A stretch of 64,000 nucleotides of DNA from Pedococcus sp031456495 (GTDB taxonomy: Bacteria > Actinomycetota > Actinomycetes > Actinomycetales > Dermatophilaceae): contig NZ_JAVDUW010000001.1 of NCBI RefSeq assembly GCF_031456495.1, positions 1,736,001 to 1,800,000 on the forward strand, given 5' to 3'. Position 1 is the stretch's first letter, and every line of letters begins with the position of its first letter. The position numbers and the translations under genes are program-made. Below, piece by piece: positions 49,165 to 57,524 of this stretch. The notes under the pieces were generated by a model. That model did not search any database and was not told the origin of the DNA. It saw nothing but the letters and a program-made list of their open reading frames with translations.

Positions 49165-50580
49165 TCAGTCGACGTCGAGCAGGTCGACGAGCTGCGGCGC
49201 CACGCCGACGTACGTCTGCGGCGTCATCGCCGAGAGCCGGGCGGCCACGTCGTCGGGCAGGCCGAGGCCGGCCACGAACGCGCGCAGGTCGTCGCCGGTG
49301 ATGCGGCGGCCGCGGGTCAGCTCCTTGAGCCGCTCGTACGGGTTCTCCATGCCGGGAACCCCTTGTGCCCCCAGGGCTCGCATGGCCGACTGCACCGGCT
49401 CGCCGAGCACCTCCCAGTTGGCGTCGAGGTCGGCGGCCATGGCGGCGGGCACGGCGTCGAGCCCGGCCAGGCCGCGCAGCACGTTGTCGAGCGCGAGCAG
49501 CGAGTGGCCGAACGCCGTCCCGATGTTGCGCTGCATGGACGAGTCGGTGAGGTCGCGCTGCAGCCGCGACTGCACCAGCGTCGAGCCGAGCACGTCGAGC
49601 AGGGCGTTGCTGACCTCGAGGTTCGCCTCGGCGTTCTCGAACCGGATCGGGTTGACCTTGTGCGGCATCGTCGAGGACCCGACGGTGCCCTGGCCGCGCA
49701 CCTGGGCGAAGTAGCCCATGGAGATGTAGGTCCAGACGTCGGTGCACAGGTTGTGCAGCACGCGGTTGAACCGCGCGACGTCCGCGTACAGCTCGGCCTG
49801 CCAGTCGTGGCTCTCGATCTGCGTCGTCAGCGGGTTCCAGTGCAGGCCGAGGGACTCGACGAACTCACGGCTCAGCGCCGGCCAGTCGGCCCCCGGCACG
49901 GCGGCGAGGTGCGCCCCGAAGGTGCCGGTCGCGCCGTTGAGCTTGCCGAGGTACTCGGCCCCGCGGATCCGGCGCAGCTGCCGGCCGAGACGGTGGGCGA
50001 GGACGGCGAGCTCCTTGCCCATGGTCGTCGGCGTCGCCGGCTGCCCGTGGGTGTGCGCGAGCAGCGGCACGTCGCGCAGGTCGGACGCCAACGTCGCGAC
50101 GGCCTCGACGAGCTCGGTCGCCCGCGGGAGCCAGACCTGCTCGACCGCGCCCTTGACCATGAGGGCGTAGGAGAGGTTGTTGACGTCCTCGCTGGTGCAG
50201 CAGAAGTGGATCAGCTCGGCCAGGCCGCGGTCCTCGTCGGCCGGCGCGATGGCGGTCAGCCGCCGCTTGAGGAAGTACTCGACCGCCTTGACGTCGTGCT
50301 GGGTCTCGCGCTCGATCTCGGCCATCTCCGCGATCTGCGCCGCCCCGAAGTCCGCGACCACCGCGCGCAGCGCCGCCTTCTCGTCGTCGGTGAGTGCCCG
50401 CACGCCGGGAACGACGCCGTGGTCGGTGAGGAACACCAGCCACTCCACCTCGACCCGGACGCGCTCGCGGTTGAGCGCCGGCTCCGAGAGGTGGTCGACG
50501 AGGGGAGCCACCGCGCCGCGGTAGCGGCCGTCGAGGGCGCCGAGGGCGATGGGCGGGGTCGCGTCAGCAAGCGAGGCCAT
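49165..50580 (-). CDS. purB: Adenylosuccinate lyase
   Basis: 471 residues. The fumarase/aspartase signature GSSTMPHKVNPIRFENAEANL (about 295-315) with the flexible serine loop, HTHGQPATPTTMGKELAV (catalytic His) and FCCTSEDVNNLSYAL mark the long E. coli-type PurB. It catalyses two steps of purine synthesis (SAICAR to AICAR, and adenylosuccinate to AMP). It stands alone; GAGACT lies 7 nt before the ATG, in keeping with a leaderless message. Confidence 0.97.
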   Translation of the reverse strand: MASLADATPPIALGALDGRYRGAVAPLVDHLSEPALNRERVRVEVEWLVFLTDHGVVPGVRALTDDEKAALRAVVADFGAAQIAEMAEIERETQHDVKAVEYFLKRRLTAIAPADEDRGLAELIHFCCTSEDVNNLSYALMVKGAVEQVWLPRATELVEAVATLASDLRDVPLLAHTHGQPATPTTMGKELAVLAHRLGRQLRRIRGAEYLGKLNGATGTFGAHLAAVPGADWPALSREFVESLGLHWNPLTTQIESHDWQAELYADVARFNRVLHNLCTDVWTYISMGYFAQVRGQGTVGSSTMPHKVNPIRFENAEANLEVSNALLDVLGSTLVQSRLQRDLTDSSMQRNIGTAFGHSLLALDNVLRGLAGLDAVPAAMAADLDANWEVLGEPVQSAMRALGAQGVPGMENPYERLKELTRGRRITGDDLRAFVAGLGLPDDVAARLSAMTPQTYVGVAPQLVDLLDVD

Positions 50581-50734
50581 GGCCCACAGTCTCCCAGAGC
50601 GCCGGAGCGCGTATGCCGCGAGGTGCCGTCCGTGGGACGGGTCCCGGTGGCGGGTGGTCCCCGTCGCCGGCGGCCCCGCCGGCGGGCGTCTCGCACCGCG
50701 GTCCGCTGGGGGTGCCGCGCCCGGGCGCGCGGCA

Positions 50735-50740
50735 TACGGT
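50735..50740 (+). promoter_or_regulatory. -10 hexamer TACGGT of a leaderless promoter
   Basis: TACGGT ends 7 nt before the ATG at 50748; it overlaps a GTATGCCG octamer on the other strand. Confidence 0.5.
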
Positions 50741-50747
50741 CGGGACC

Positions 50748-51779
50748 ATGCGCTACACGACCCTCGGGAACTCAGGAACCGTCGTCTCCACCCAGTGCCT
50801 CGGCACCATGACCTTCGGGGCGGAGGCCGACGAGCAGACCTCCGGGCAGATCCTCGACGCCTTCGCCGAGGCGGGCGGGACGTTCCTCGACACCGCCGAC
50901 GTCTACAGCTCGGGGACGTCCGAGGAGATCGTCGGCCGCTGGCTGAAGGCGCACCCGACCGAGGCCGGGCAGGCCGTCCTGGCGACCAAGGGCCGGTTCC
51001 CGATGGGCGACGGCCCGAACGACGTCGGCCTGTCGCGCCGCCACCTGCGCCGGGCGCTCGACGACTCGCTGCGCCGGCTCGGGGTCGAGCACATCGACCT
51101 CTACCAGATGCACGCCTGGGACGCGGTGACCCCGCTCGAGGAGACGCTGCGCTTCCTCGACGACGCCGTGGCCGCCGGGAAGATCGGCTACTACGGGTTC
51201 TCGAACTACCTCGGCTGGCAGGTCACCAAGGCGGTCCACGTCGCGCGCGCCCACGGCTGGGCGCCGCCGGTGACCTTGCAGCCGCAGTACAACCTGCTCG
51301 TCCGCGACATCGAGCACGAGGTCGTGCCCGCCTGCCTCGACGCCGGCATCGGCCTGCTGCCGTGGTCCCCCCTCGCCGGTGGCTGGCTCACCGGCAAGTA
51401 CCAGCGCGACCAGCAGCCCGAGGGGGCGTCGCGCCTCGGCGAGGACCCGGAGCGCGGCATGGAGGCGTGGGGTCCGCGCAACAAGCAGGAGCGCACGTGG
51501 GCCGTCGTCGACGCGGTGCGCGAGGTCGCCGATGCCGTGGGCGCCAGCCCGGCGCAGGTTGCGCTCGCGTGGGTCGGCGCCCAGCCGGCCGTCACCTCGA
51601 TCATCCTCGGCGCGCGGTCGGTCGAGCAGCTGCGCGACAACCTCGCCGCCGCCGACCTCGACGTGCCGAAGGAGCACCTCGAGCGGCTCACCGAGGTCAG
51701 CGCGCCGCAGGCCGACGACTACCCCTACGGCACCGCCGGCGTCGCCCAGCGGGACCGCAAGCTCACCGGGGGCCGCTGA
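50748..51779 (+). CDS. Aldo/keto reductase
   Basis: 343 residues, AKR TIM barrel. The catalytic tetrad is visible: Asp and Tyr in FLDTADVYSSGTSEE, Lys in VLATKGRF, His in LYQMHAWD. YGFSNYLGWQ, TLQPQYNLLVRDIEHE and WSPLAGGWLTGKYQ are family marks, and VTSIILGARSVEQL is the NADPH end. It is similar to AKR families reducing aldehydes with NADPH; substrate unknown. Convergent with the LLM-hemerythrin fusion. Confidence 0.93.
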   Translation: MRYTTLGNSGTVVSTQCLGTMTFGAEADEQTSGQILDAFAEAGGTFLDTADVYSSGTSEEIVGRWLKAHPTEAGQAVLATKGRFPMGDGPNDVGLSRRHLRRALDDSLRRLGVEHIDLYQMHAWDAVTPLEETLRFLDDAVAAGKIGYYGFSNYLGWQVTKAVHVARAHGWAPPVTLQPQYNLLVRDIEHEVVPACLDAGIGLLPWSPLAGGWLTGKYQRDQQPEGASRLGEDPERGMEAWGPRNKQERTWAVVDAVREVADAVGASPAQVALAWVGAQPAVTSIILGARSVEQLRDNLAAADLDVPKEHLERLTEVSAPQADDYPYGTAGVAQRDRKLTGGR

Positions 51780-51783
51780 TCCC

Positions 51784-53184
51784 TCAGTAGAAGCCGTACC
51801 GGTCCAGGGCCGGGACCAGCTCGTCCTCCTCGTAGGACAGGTGCTCGAGCAGCGACTGCGAGAGCCGGTCGACGACGCGCTGCAGCTCGGGGGTGCCGGA
51901 CGCACCCGACACCAGGCCGACCAGGGCGTCGTCGAGCTGCTCGAGCACGTCGTGGATCACGACGTGCTCCTGCTCGAGCCGGTCGAGCACCGGGGTGAGG
52001 GCCGGGTCGCTGCGCCGCAGGTGCGGGAAGACCGACCGGTCCTCGAGGCCGTGGTGGCCGGTGACGAAGCGGCAGTACTGCTGGCAGTACGCGCCCAGCG
52101 TCCAGTTGTTCTGCCGCATGGTGAGCTCGTTGATCGCGTTGCGCGCCCTGTGGGCCTCCTCCTCGCCCGCCACCACCTGCTCGACGATGTCGCGCAGCCG
52201 CGCGAGCTCGGCGCGCAGGCCGTCGTGGACCTCCACGAGGTGGGCGCCCGCCCCCTCGTGCGCCGGGGCATCGCCCGACGCCCGGGACGCGCCCGAGCCG
52301 ACGGGCTCGTGCACCACGGCCGGGGCCGGTGCGGCGTCCCGCCGGGTGCGCTCGTCCTCGACGAGCTCTCGGGTCGCCGGGGCCACCTCGGCGGCGAACC
52401 GCTGCACGTCCCGGACGGAGGCCACTGGGACGATGAAGGTGGACATCCCGTGCTCGAGCGCCAGCTCGGCCAGCTGCTGGGGCGAGGTGCCGGGGTCGAC
52501 GTTGTAGAGGCGTCGCACGGCTGCCGGGTCGCGGCCGGCGCCGCGCGCCGCCTCGTCGATCGTCGCGTTCATGGCCGGGAGCTCGGCGGCCCCGGCATAC
52601 CCCATCGACGGGAGCCAGCCGTCCGCGAGCCGGCCGGTGAGTCGGAGCATCCGCGGCTTGTACGCCCCGAGCCAGATTCCGACGGGGTGGGCGGGCGCCG
52701 GGCCGGAGTGCAGGCCCTTGACGCGGTAGTGCTGCCCGTCGACGGACACCGAGCCCCGCCCGGACCACACGCCGCGGATGACCGCGATGGCCTCCTCGAG
52801 GGCGGTCGTGGCCTCACCGGGCGTGCGCCGCGGGCCGCCGGCGGCCGCGATGGCGTCCCAGAAGGCGCCGGTGCCCAGCCCGAGCTCCACGCGCCCGCCC
52901 GAGAGCAGGTCGAGCGTCGCGGCGCTGCGGGCCAGGACCACTGGTGGCCGCAGGGGCAGGTTGGCGACGTTGAGGGCCACCCGCACCGTCGTCGTCCGCG
53001 CCGCGACCACGGACAGCAGGGTCCAGGCGTCGAGGTGCCGGGCGTTGTACGGGTGGTCCTGCACCGTCACGAGGTCCAGGCCGCTGACGTCGGCGGCCTC
53101 GCTCATCTCGAGGACGAGGTCGGCCGCCGCCGCGTCAGGGGTCGGGAAGATGCCGAACTCCAGCTGGTGTCCGTAGTCCGTCAC
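51784..53184 (-). CDS. LLM-class (F420/FMN) oxidoreductase fused to a hemerythrin-like domain
   Basis: 466 residues. Residues ~1-290 form a luciferase-like monooxygenase barrel (LEFGIFPTPDAAAADLV, LDLVTVQDHPYN, LSGGRVELGLGTGAFWDAIAAAGG, GIWLGAYKPRMLRLTGRLADGWLPSM). After an Ala/Pro-rich linker (about 295-320) residues ~325-466 form an HHE domain: HDGLRAELARLRDIV, FVTGHHGLEDRSVFPHLRR, LEQEHVVIHDVLEQL, LLEHLSYEEDELVPAL. The fusion would couple a flavin or F420 oxidoreductase to a di-iron or oxygen-binding module. The frame is continuous, so this is one polypeptide. Confidence 0.9.
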   Translation of the reverse strand: MTDYGHQLEFGIFPTPDAAAADLVLEMSEAADVSGLDLVTVQDHPYNARHLDAWTLLSVVAARTTTVRVALNVANLPLRPPVVLARSAATLDLLSGGRVELGLGTGAFWDAIAAAGGPRRTPGEATTALEEAIAVIRGVWSGRGSVSVDGQHYRVKGLHSGPAPAHPVGIWLGAYKPRMLRLTGRLADGWLPSMGYAGAAELPAMNATIDEAARGAGRDPAAVRRLYNVDPGTSPQQLAELALEHGMSTFIVPVASVRDVQRFAAEVAPATRELVEDERTRRDAAPAPAVVHEPVGSGASRASGDAPAHEGAGAHLVEVHDGLRAELARLRDIVEQVVAGEEEAHRARNAINELTMRQNNWTLGAYCQQYCRFVTGHHGLEDRSVFPHLRRSDPALTPVLDRLEQEHVVIHDVLEQLDDALVGLVSGASGTPELQRVVDRLSQSLLEHLSYEEDELVPALDRYGFY

Positions 53185-53228
53185 GAGGTCCTCCCCGTCG
53201 TCGCCGTCGGTCCGGGTGCGGGCCGGCG

Positions 53229-53624
53229 TCAGTCCGAGGTCGACGCCGGTGCCGTGGGCTCACCGTAGGCGCTGGGTCGCTCGTAGTCGCCCAGAACCTC
53301 GGCCAGGGCCAGGTGGCGGCGGGCGTCGTCGTGGCGCTGCTGGCGCTGCAGCGTGCGGCCGAGCAGCAGGTGCAGGTAGCCGTCCGCCGGGCGCTCCTCC
53401 ACCAGCTCGCGGAGCACGGCCTCGGCGCGCCCGAGCTGGGCAGAGCCGAAGTAGGCGCGGGCCAGCAGGACCCGCAGCTCGGTGGTGTCGTGCAGGACGT
53501 CGGCGTCGCGGGTCTGCGCGACGAGGTCGGCGAGCGCGCCGGCAGCGGCGATGTGGTCGCCGCGGTCGAACAGGCTGCGCGCCCAGGCGAGGCGGAGGGC
53601 GAACGGGCTGGTCGTGGTGGTCAT
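53229..53624 (-). CDS. Tetratricopeptide-repeat protein
   Basis: 131 residues. Tandem TPR-like helices: RLAWARSLFDRGDHIAAAGALADLVAQ, ELRVLLARAYFGSAQLGRAEAVLRELVEERPADGYLHLLLGRTLQRQQRHDDARRHLALAEVL. A soluble scaffold of unknown partner. The ATG with GTGAGGG just upstream was chosen; an in-frame TTG 27 nt earlier falls within a palindromic operator (53636-53655). Confidence 0.82.
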   Translation of the reverse strand: MTTTTSPFALRLAWARSLFDRGDHIAAAGALADLVAQTRDADVLHDTTELRVLLARAYFGSAQLGRAEAVLRELVEERPADGYLHLLLGRTLQRQQRHDDARRHLALAEVLGDYERPSAYGEPTAPASTSD

Positions 53625-53635
53625 GCCCTCACAAC

Positions 53636-53655
53636 ATAGTTGCGAATTCAACTAT
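53636..53655. promoter_or_regulatory. MarR-type palindrome upstream of the TPR gene
   Basis: Perfect arms ATAGTTG-N6-CAACTAT, AT-rich in a GC-rich genome, 12-31 bp before the TPR start codon. The TAGTTG/CAACTA shape is typical of MarR/SlyA/OhrR-family operators; no such regulator gene is in the window. Confidence 0.6.
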
Positions 53656-53697
53656 TCCGGTGGAGAGCCCGGCCCGCAGGGGCTGCGCCCGTGCGGC

Positions 53698-53817
53698 TCA
53701 GGCCGGCGTGGCTCCGCTCCCGGACATCCGCCAGCCGCCGCGCAGGATGAGGTCGACGAGTTCCTGGCGCTGCTCCTGGGTGAGGACGCGCTCGTCGTTG
53801 GCGTGGGGCTCATGCAT
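53698..53817 (-). CDS. Possible small protein of 39 residues
   Basis: Frame MHEPHANDERVLTQEQRQEL VDLILRGG then WRMSGSGATPA, stop at 53698. GAGGAGG lies about 11 nt before an in-frame GTG at 53823 (two codons upstream of the ATG). It fills the gap between the TPR and phosphatase genes on the same strand. It is short, so this rests on ribosome-binding-site placement and context only. Confidence 0.45.
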   Translation of the reverse strand: MHEPHANDERVLTQEQRQELVDLILRGGWRMSGSGATPA

Positions 53818-53972
53818 GACCACGAGGGTACGAACCTCCTCGCCGACGACACGAACCGAGGAGGGTGGGGACGAGGGATCCCCGACCGAAGGGAGGAGGA
53901 CGAGAGCGTCCGAACGTGGCCGAACCGGGCCGAACGGGCGGATTGCCGCCCCTGTCCCTCAGGTCCCGGTGG

Positions 53973-54494
53973 TCAGGAGCGCCCGTCGAGCTCGCGGCGG
54001 ACGTGCTCCACGACCCCGTCCGCGGCCGCGGTCACCTCGGCATACGTCTGGTCGAAGGCGGACTCGTCCTCGCCGTACCAGGGGTCGTCCATGTCCAGGG
54101 TGCCCGCGCGCTCGGACTCGGGGTCGAACGAGCGGAGCATCCGGATCTTGTCGCGGTGCGCGTCGGTGCGGGCGAGCCGGTGCAGCTCGCGCGCGTGGCC
54201 GGAGTCCGCGGCGAGCACGAGGTCGACCTCGTCGAACCACGACCGCTCGAACTTGCGGGCCACGTGGTCGGCCCCGCCGAAGTCCTCGTGCCCGTTGCGC
54301 TCGAGGACGGCCAGGGTCCGGGGGTCCGCGGGGTTGCCGACCTCCCAGGAGTGCGTGCCGGCCGAGTCGACGACCACCCGGTCGCCGAGCCCCGCCTCGG
54401 TGAACCGCTCACGCAGGACGAACTCGGCCATGGGCGAGCGGCAGATGTTCCCGGTGCAGACGACGGTCACGCGGTAGGGACGGGAGGCGGTCAT
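53973..54494 (-). CDS. Low-molecular-weight protein-tyrosine phosphatase
   Basis: 173 residues. P-loop VVCTGNICRSPMAEF (C-X5-R-S), the acid loop LDMDDPWYGEDESAF with the catalytic Asp-Pro, and length are typical. In actinobacteria such enzymes control tyrosine phosphorylation or act in arsenate-like reduction; tyrosine phosphatase is the default reading. GGAGG lies 5 nt before the ATG. It is on the same strand as, and 48 bp from, the M56 gene at the end of the cytochrome bd/BlaI operon. Confidence 0.93.
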   Translation of the reverse strand: MTASRPYRVTVVCTGNICRSPMAEFVLRERFTEAGLGDRVVVDSAGTHSWEVGNPADPRTLAVLERNGHEDFGGADHVARKFERSWFDEVDLVLAADSGHARELHRLARTDAHRDKIRMLRSFDPESERAGTLDMDDPWYGEDESAFDQTYAEVTAAADGVVEHVRRELDGRS

Positions 54495-54542
54495 GCCTCC
54501 ATTCAACAGGGAGCGGATGCGGGTCCCGCGGCCCGCCCCGGT

Positions 54543-55397
54543 TCAGCGCAGGGCGAGCAGCAGGAGCGCGACGGGCGTGGCGAGGACGGCGAGCGCGAAG
54601 GCGGTCATGAGGGCGCGCAGCCACCGCGGCGCCTCCTCCTGGCTGAGCAGCTCCATCCGCGCCCGGGTCGCCGACGTGCTGCCCGGGTCGGCCGCGCCGA
54701 GCGCCGCGGACGGGTGGTGCCCGCTCGCGAGCGTGACCAGCGCGCGGGCCAGGGGCACCTCGCCGACGGCCCGACGGGCGGCCCGGTCGGCGAGCACCTC
54801 GACGAGCAGCCGTACCTCCCGCAGGGCCTCGGGGGCTCGCAGTCGCTCCGGGGCCGAGCGGTGCAGCACCGTGAAGAACTCGAGGACGAGGTCGTGCCGG
54901 GCGCGCAGGTGGGCCTGCTCGTGCGCCAGCACGGCCGCCAGCTCCTGGGGTGGCAGCGCCTGCAGCGCCCCCTCGCTGAGCACCACCCGCCGCCGCAGCC
55001 CGGGCAGGCAGTATGCCGTGGGCGTGGGGTGCGCCAGCACGCGCAGCTCGGGCGCGTGGCCGCCCGTGGTCACCGAGGCCGCGGAGCGCGGCGGCTCGGT
55101 GCCCAGCACGTCGACGAGCTGGCGGTGGCGCCGCCGGTCGGCCCGGATGCCGGTGCCGACCCGGTGGCCGGACCAGAGCAGCCGCGCCAGGACCGCGACA
55201 CCGATGAGGGTCGCCACCGGTCCCCACCACGAGGGTCCACCGGTCGCCCACGCCGCGGGCGCGACGGCGAGCGCGGAGAGAACCGCGGCGAGCGAGACCG
55301 CCTGCCAGACGAGCAGCGCCTCCAGCGGAGCACGCCGGAAGCGCACGAGCGGAGCCATGACCCGTGGGGCGGGACCGGCGAGCAGGACCGCGAGCAC
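54543..55397 (-). CDS. M56-family zinc metallopeptidase (BlaR1-like)
   Basis: 284 residues as drawn. HEQAHLRARHDLVLEF carries the HExxH zinc motif, with the third ligand probably in the RLLVEVLADRAARRAVG helix (Glu-x3-Asp). Hydrophobic segments are present at the N-terminus, about 30-70 and at the C-terminus. It lies directly behind blaI, as in BlaI/BlaR pairs where the protease cleaves the repressor. The GTG at 55397 is the first standard start, but a membrane helix extends upstream in frame to a CTG at 55430 whose CTGA overlaps the blaI stop; translation may begin there. Confidence 0.88.
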   Translation of the reverse strand: MLAVLLAGPAPRVMAPLVRFRRAPLEALLVWQAVSLAAVLSALAVAPAAWATGGPSWWGPVATLIGVAVLARLLWSGHRVGTGIRADRRRHRQLVDVLGTEPPRSAASVTTGGHAPELRVLAHPTPTAYCLPGLRRRVVLSEGALQALPPQELAAVLAHEQAHLRARHDLVLEFFTVLHRSAPERLRAPEALREVRLLVEVLADRAARRAVGEVPLARALVTLASGHHPSAALGAADPGSTSATRARMELLSQEEAPRWLRALMTAFALAVLATPVALLLLALR

Positions 55398-55426
55398 GGC
55401 CAGGGCGGCCGGAGCCAGGGCGAGGC

Positions 55427-55870
55427 TCAGCGCGACGCCCCCGGTCCGCGCCTCGACCCGCCCTCGCCGGTGCCCGAGTGACGGGCCTCGACCTGCGCGA
55501 GGGCCACCTTGAGGTCCTCGATCTCGTCGGCGGTGGCGTCGTCGAGGAAGTGCAGCATCGCGGCACGGCGGTCCTCGCCGGCCATGCCCTGCAGCTGCTC
55601 GCGCATCGTCGCCGCGGTGAGGGCCTCACGGCTGCTCGAGGGGGCGTACCGGTAGGCCCGCCCGCTGCGCTCCTGGGTGAGCAGGCCGGCGTCCGCGAGC
55701 CGGCCCATCACGGTCATGACCGTCGTGTACGCGATGCGGCGGCGGGCGACGATCGCCTCGTGGACCTCGCGGACGGACACGGAGGGGTGGCCGGCGTCGA
55801 CCGCGGACCAGATGGCGTCCATGACGGCGCGCTCGAGGTCCCCGAGCTGGTTCATGGCCTTGTGCGGCAT
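55427..55870 (-). CDS. BlaI/MecI/CopY-family transcriptional repressor
   Basis: 147 residues. Winged helix QLGDLERAVMDAIWSAVDAG, VREVHEAIVARRRIAYTTVMTVMGRLADAGLL and TQERSGRAYRYAP, then a dimerisation domain with HFLDDATADEIEDLKVAL. The family binds TAC/GTA dyads and is inactivated by its M56 partner. It starts 7 bp after the cydC stop with GAGG at the right distance, so it is the fifth gene of the cyd operon. Dyads of the expected type lie at the cydA promoter (61685-61720). Confidence 0.93.
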   Translation of the reverse strand: MPHKAMNQLGDLERAVMDAIWSAVDAGHPSVSVREVHEAIVARRRIAYTTVMTVMGRLADAGLLTQERSGRAYRYAPSSSREALTAATMREQLQGMAGEDRRAAMLHFLDDATADEIEDLKVALAQVEARHSGTGEGGSRRGPGASR

Positions 55871-55877
55871 GGCTACC

Positions 55878-57524
55878 TCATCCTCCGGCGACCGCAGGGA
55901 CGCGGCCACCCAGGTCAATGATGCCGTCTGCACCGGAGAGGCCTTCCGGCCGGTGGCTCACCACGACGACGGTGCGGTTCCCGCGGGCGCGCAGGAGGTC
56001 CTCGAGCACCGCGACGGCCGTCGGGTGGTCGAGGTGGGCGACCGGCTCGTCGAGCAGCAGGACGGGTCGCCCGGACAGCAGGGCGCGGGCGATCGACAGC
56101 CGGGCGCGTTCGCCGCCGCTGAGCCCACGACCCCCGGAGCCGAGCCCCGTGTCCAGCCCGTCGGCCAGTCCGGTGCGCCAGTCGCGCAGACCAGCCGCGT
56201 CGAGGGCGGAGACCGTCTCTGCGTCGGTGGCGCCCGGACGGGCGAGCCGCAGGTTCTCCCGCAGGGTGGTGGCGAAGACGTGCGGCTCGTCGTCGACCAC
56301 GGCGAAGAGCGACCGGACGTCGGCCAGCGGCAGCCCGAGGGCGTCGGTGCCGTCGACGCTGTAGGTGCCGTCCTGCGGGTCGAGCTGCCGGGCGAGCACC
56401 GCCAGCACGGTCGACTTGCCGCAGCCGGACGGGCCGGTCAGCGCGACGACGGAGCCAGGTGCGAGCTCGAGGTCGACCGGGCCGGCCGCGCGGCGGTGCC
56501 CGTCCCACGAGGCGGTGACACCGCTCAGCCGCAGCCGCGGCGGTGCCGAAGGCGGCATCGCCGAAGCGGCCCGGTCGGTGGCGTCCCCCGGCGCGCGGGC
56601 GGCTGCGGCCACCGCGGGCGTTTCCTCGGTCAGGGCGTCGAGCCGGCGGCCCGCGGCGCGGGCGCTCGCCAGGGCGCGTGCGGCGTCCGGCAGCGGGCTG
56701 AGCACCTCGGCGAGCGCGAACGGCGCCAGCACCACGAGGGCCAGCACCGGCGTGGGTCGGTCGCTGCCGGTGGCGACGAGCGCCGCCACGAGGGTGGCGA
56801 CCGCGGTGGCGACCGGGATGGCCGCGGCAGCGCCGGCGCGCCCGCGGCTCTGCCGGCGCACCGCCGCGGCCAGGGCGTCGTGGGCATCTCCCAGCCACCG
56901 AAGGGCCGACGGCCCGGCGCCGACCGCAGCCAGGTCCAGGGCCTGGCTCGCGGTGAGCTCCGCGGTCGCCGTCGCCTCGGCGCGCGCCCGGACGAGGTCG
57001 TCGTGCCCCCGCTCCTCGACGAGCCAGGCGAGTCCGGTCGTGGCTGCTGCCACGACGAGCAGCCCTGCCACGGCGACGCCGGCCCACGGCTCGACCACGC
57101 CGCAGAGGACCGCGGTGAGGACCCCCGTGACCGCCGTGGCGACGAACGGCACGGCCACCCGCACCTGCGCCTCGACCCGGTCGGTCAGGTCGTCCACGAT
57201 CCCCGAGAGCATGGCCGCCCGACCGTGCCGCACGAGGCGGGCGGGCGTCAGCGGCACCAGCGCGGCATACAGGCGGGTGCGCTCGGTGGCCAGCTCGTCG
57301 AGGGCGGCGTCGTGCGAGCGGAGCCGCTCGGCATACCGGAAGACCGGGCGGGCGATGCCGAAGGTGCGCACCGCCACGATCGCGGTGAGCAGGGTCAGGA
57401 TCACCGGGCGCTCGCTGGCGCGCACGATGAGCCAGCCGGACGTGGCGGTCAGGGCCACCCCGGACGACAGGGCCGCCGCGCCGAGCACCCCGGCGCCGAC
57501 GGTGCGGGGGGTGAAGAGCCTCAT
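55878..57524 (-). CDS. cydC: Thiol reductant ABC exporter subunit CydC
   Basis: 548 residues. The N-terminal six-helix domain begins RTVGAGVLGAAALSSGVALTATSGWLIVRA with the CydC-typical TSGWLI. The ABC domain (about 335-548) has VVALTGPSGCGKSTVLAVLAR (Walker A), LSGGERARLSIARALL (signature) and PVLLLDEPVAHLD (Walker B). With CydD it exports cysteine/glutathione-like thiols needed to mature cytochrome bd. Its ATG overlaps the TGA of cydD by 4 bp. Confidence 0.95.
   Translation of the reverse strand: MRLFTPRTVGAGVLGAAALSSGVALTATSGWLIVRASERPVILTLLTAIVAVRTFGIARPVFRYAERLRSHDAALDELATERTRLYAALVPLTPARLVRHGRAAMLSGIVDDLTDRVEAQVRVAVPFVATAVTGVLTAVLCGVVEPWAGVAVAGLLVVAAATTGLAWLVEERGHDDLVRARAEATATAELTASQALDLAAVGAGPSALRWLGDAHDALAAAVRRQSRGRAGAAAAIPVATAVATLVAALVATGSDRPTPVLALVVLAPFALAEVLSPLPDAARALASARAAGRRLDALTEETPAVAAAARAPGDATDRAASAMPPSAPPRLRLSGVTASWDGHRRAAGPVDLELAPGSVVALTGPSGCGKSTVLAVLARQLDPQDGTYSVDGTDALGLPLADVRSLFAVVDDEPHVFATTLRENLRLARPGATDAETVSALDAAGLRDWRTGLADGLDTGLGSGGRGLSGGERARLSIARALLSGRPVLLLDEPVAHLDHPTAVAVLEDLLRARGNRTVVVVSHRPEGLSGADGIIDLGGRVPAVAGG

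Noticed and set aside
54543..55870. BlaI/M56 pair as a beta-lactam resistance locus
   Set aside because: No beta-lactamase or PBP gene nearby; the M56 protein lacks a penicillin-sensor domain and the operon is cytochrome bd.
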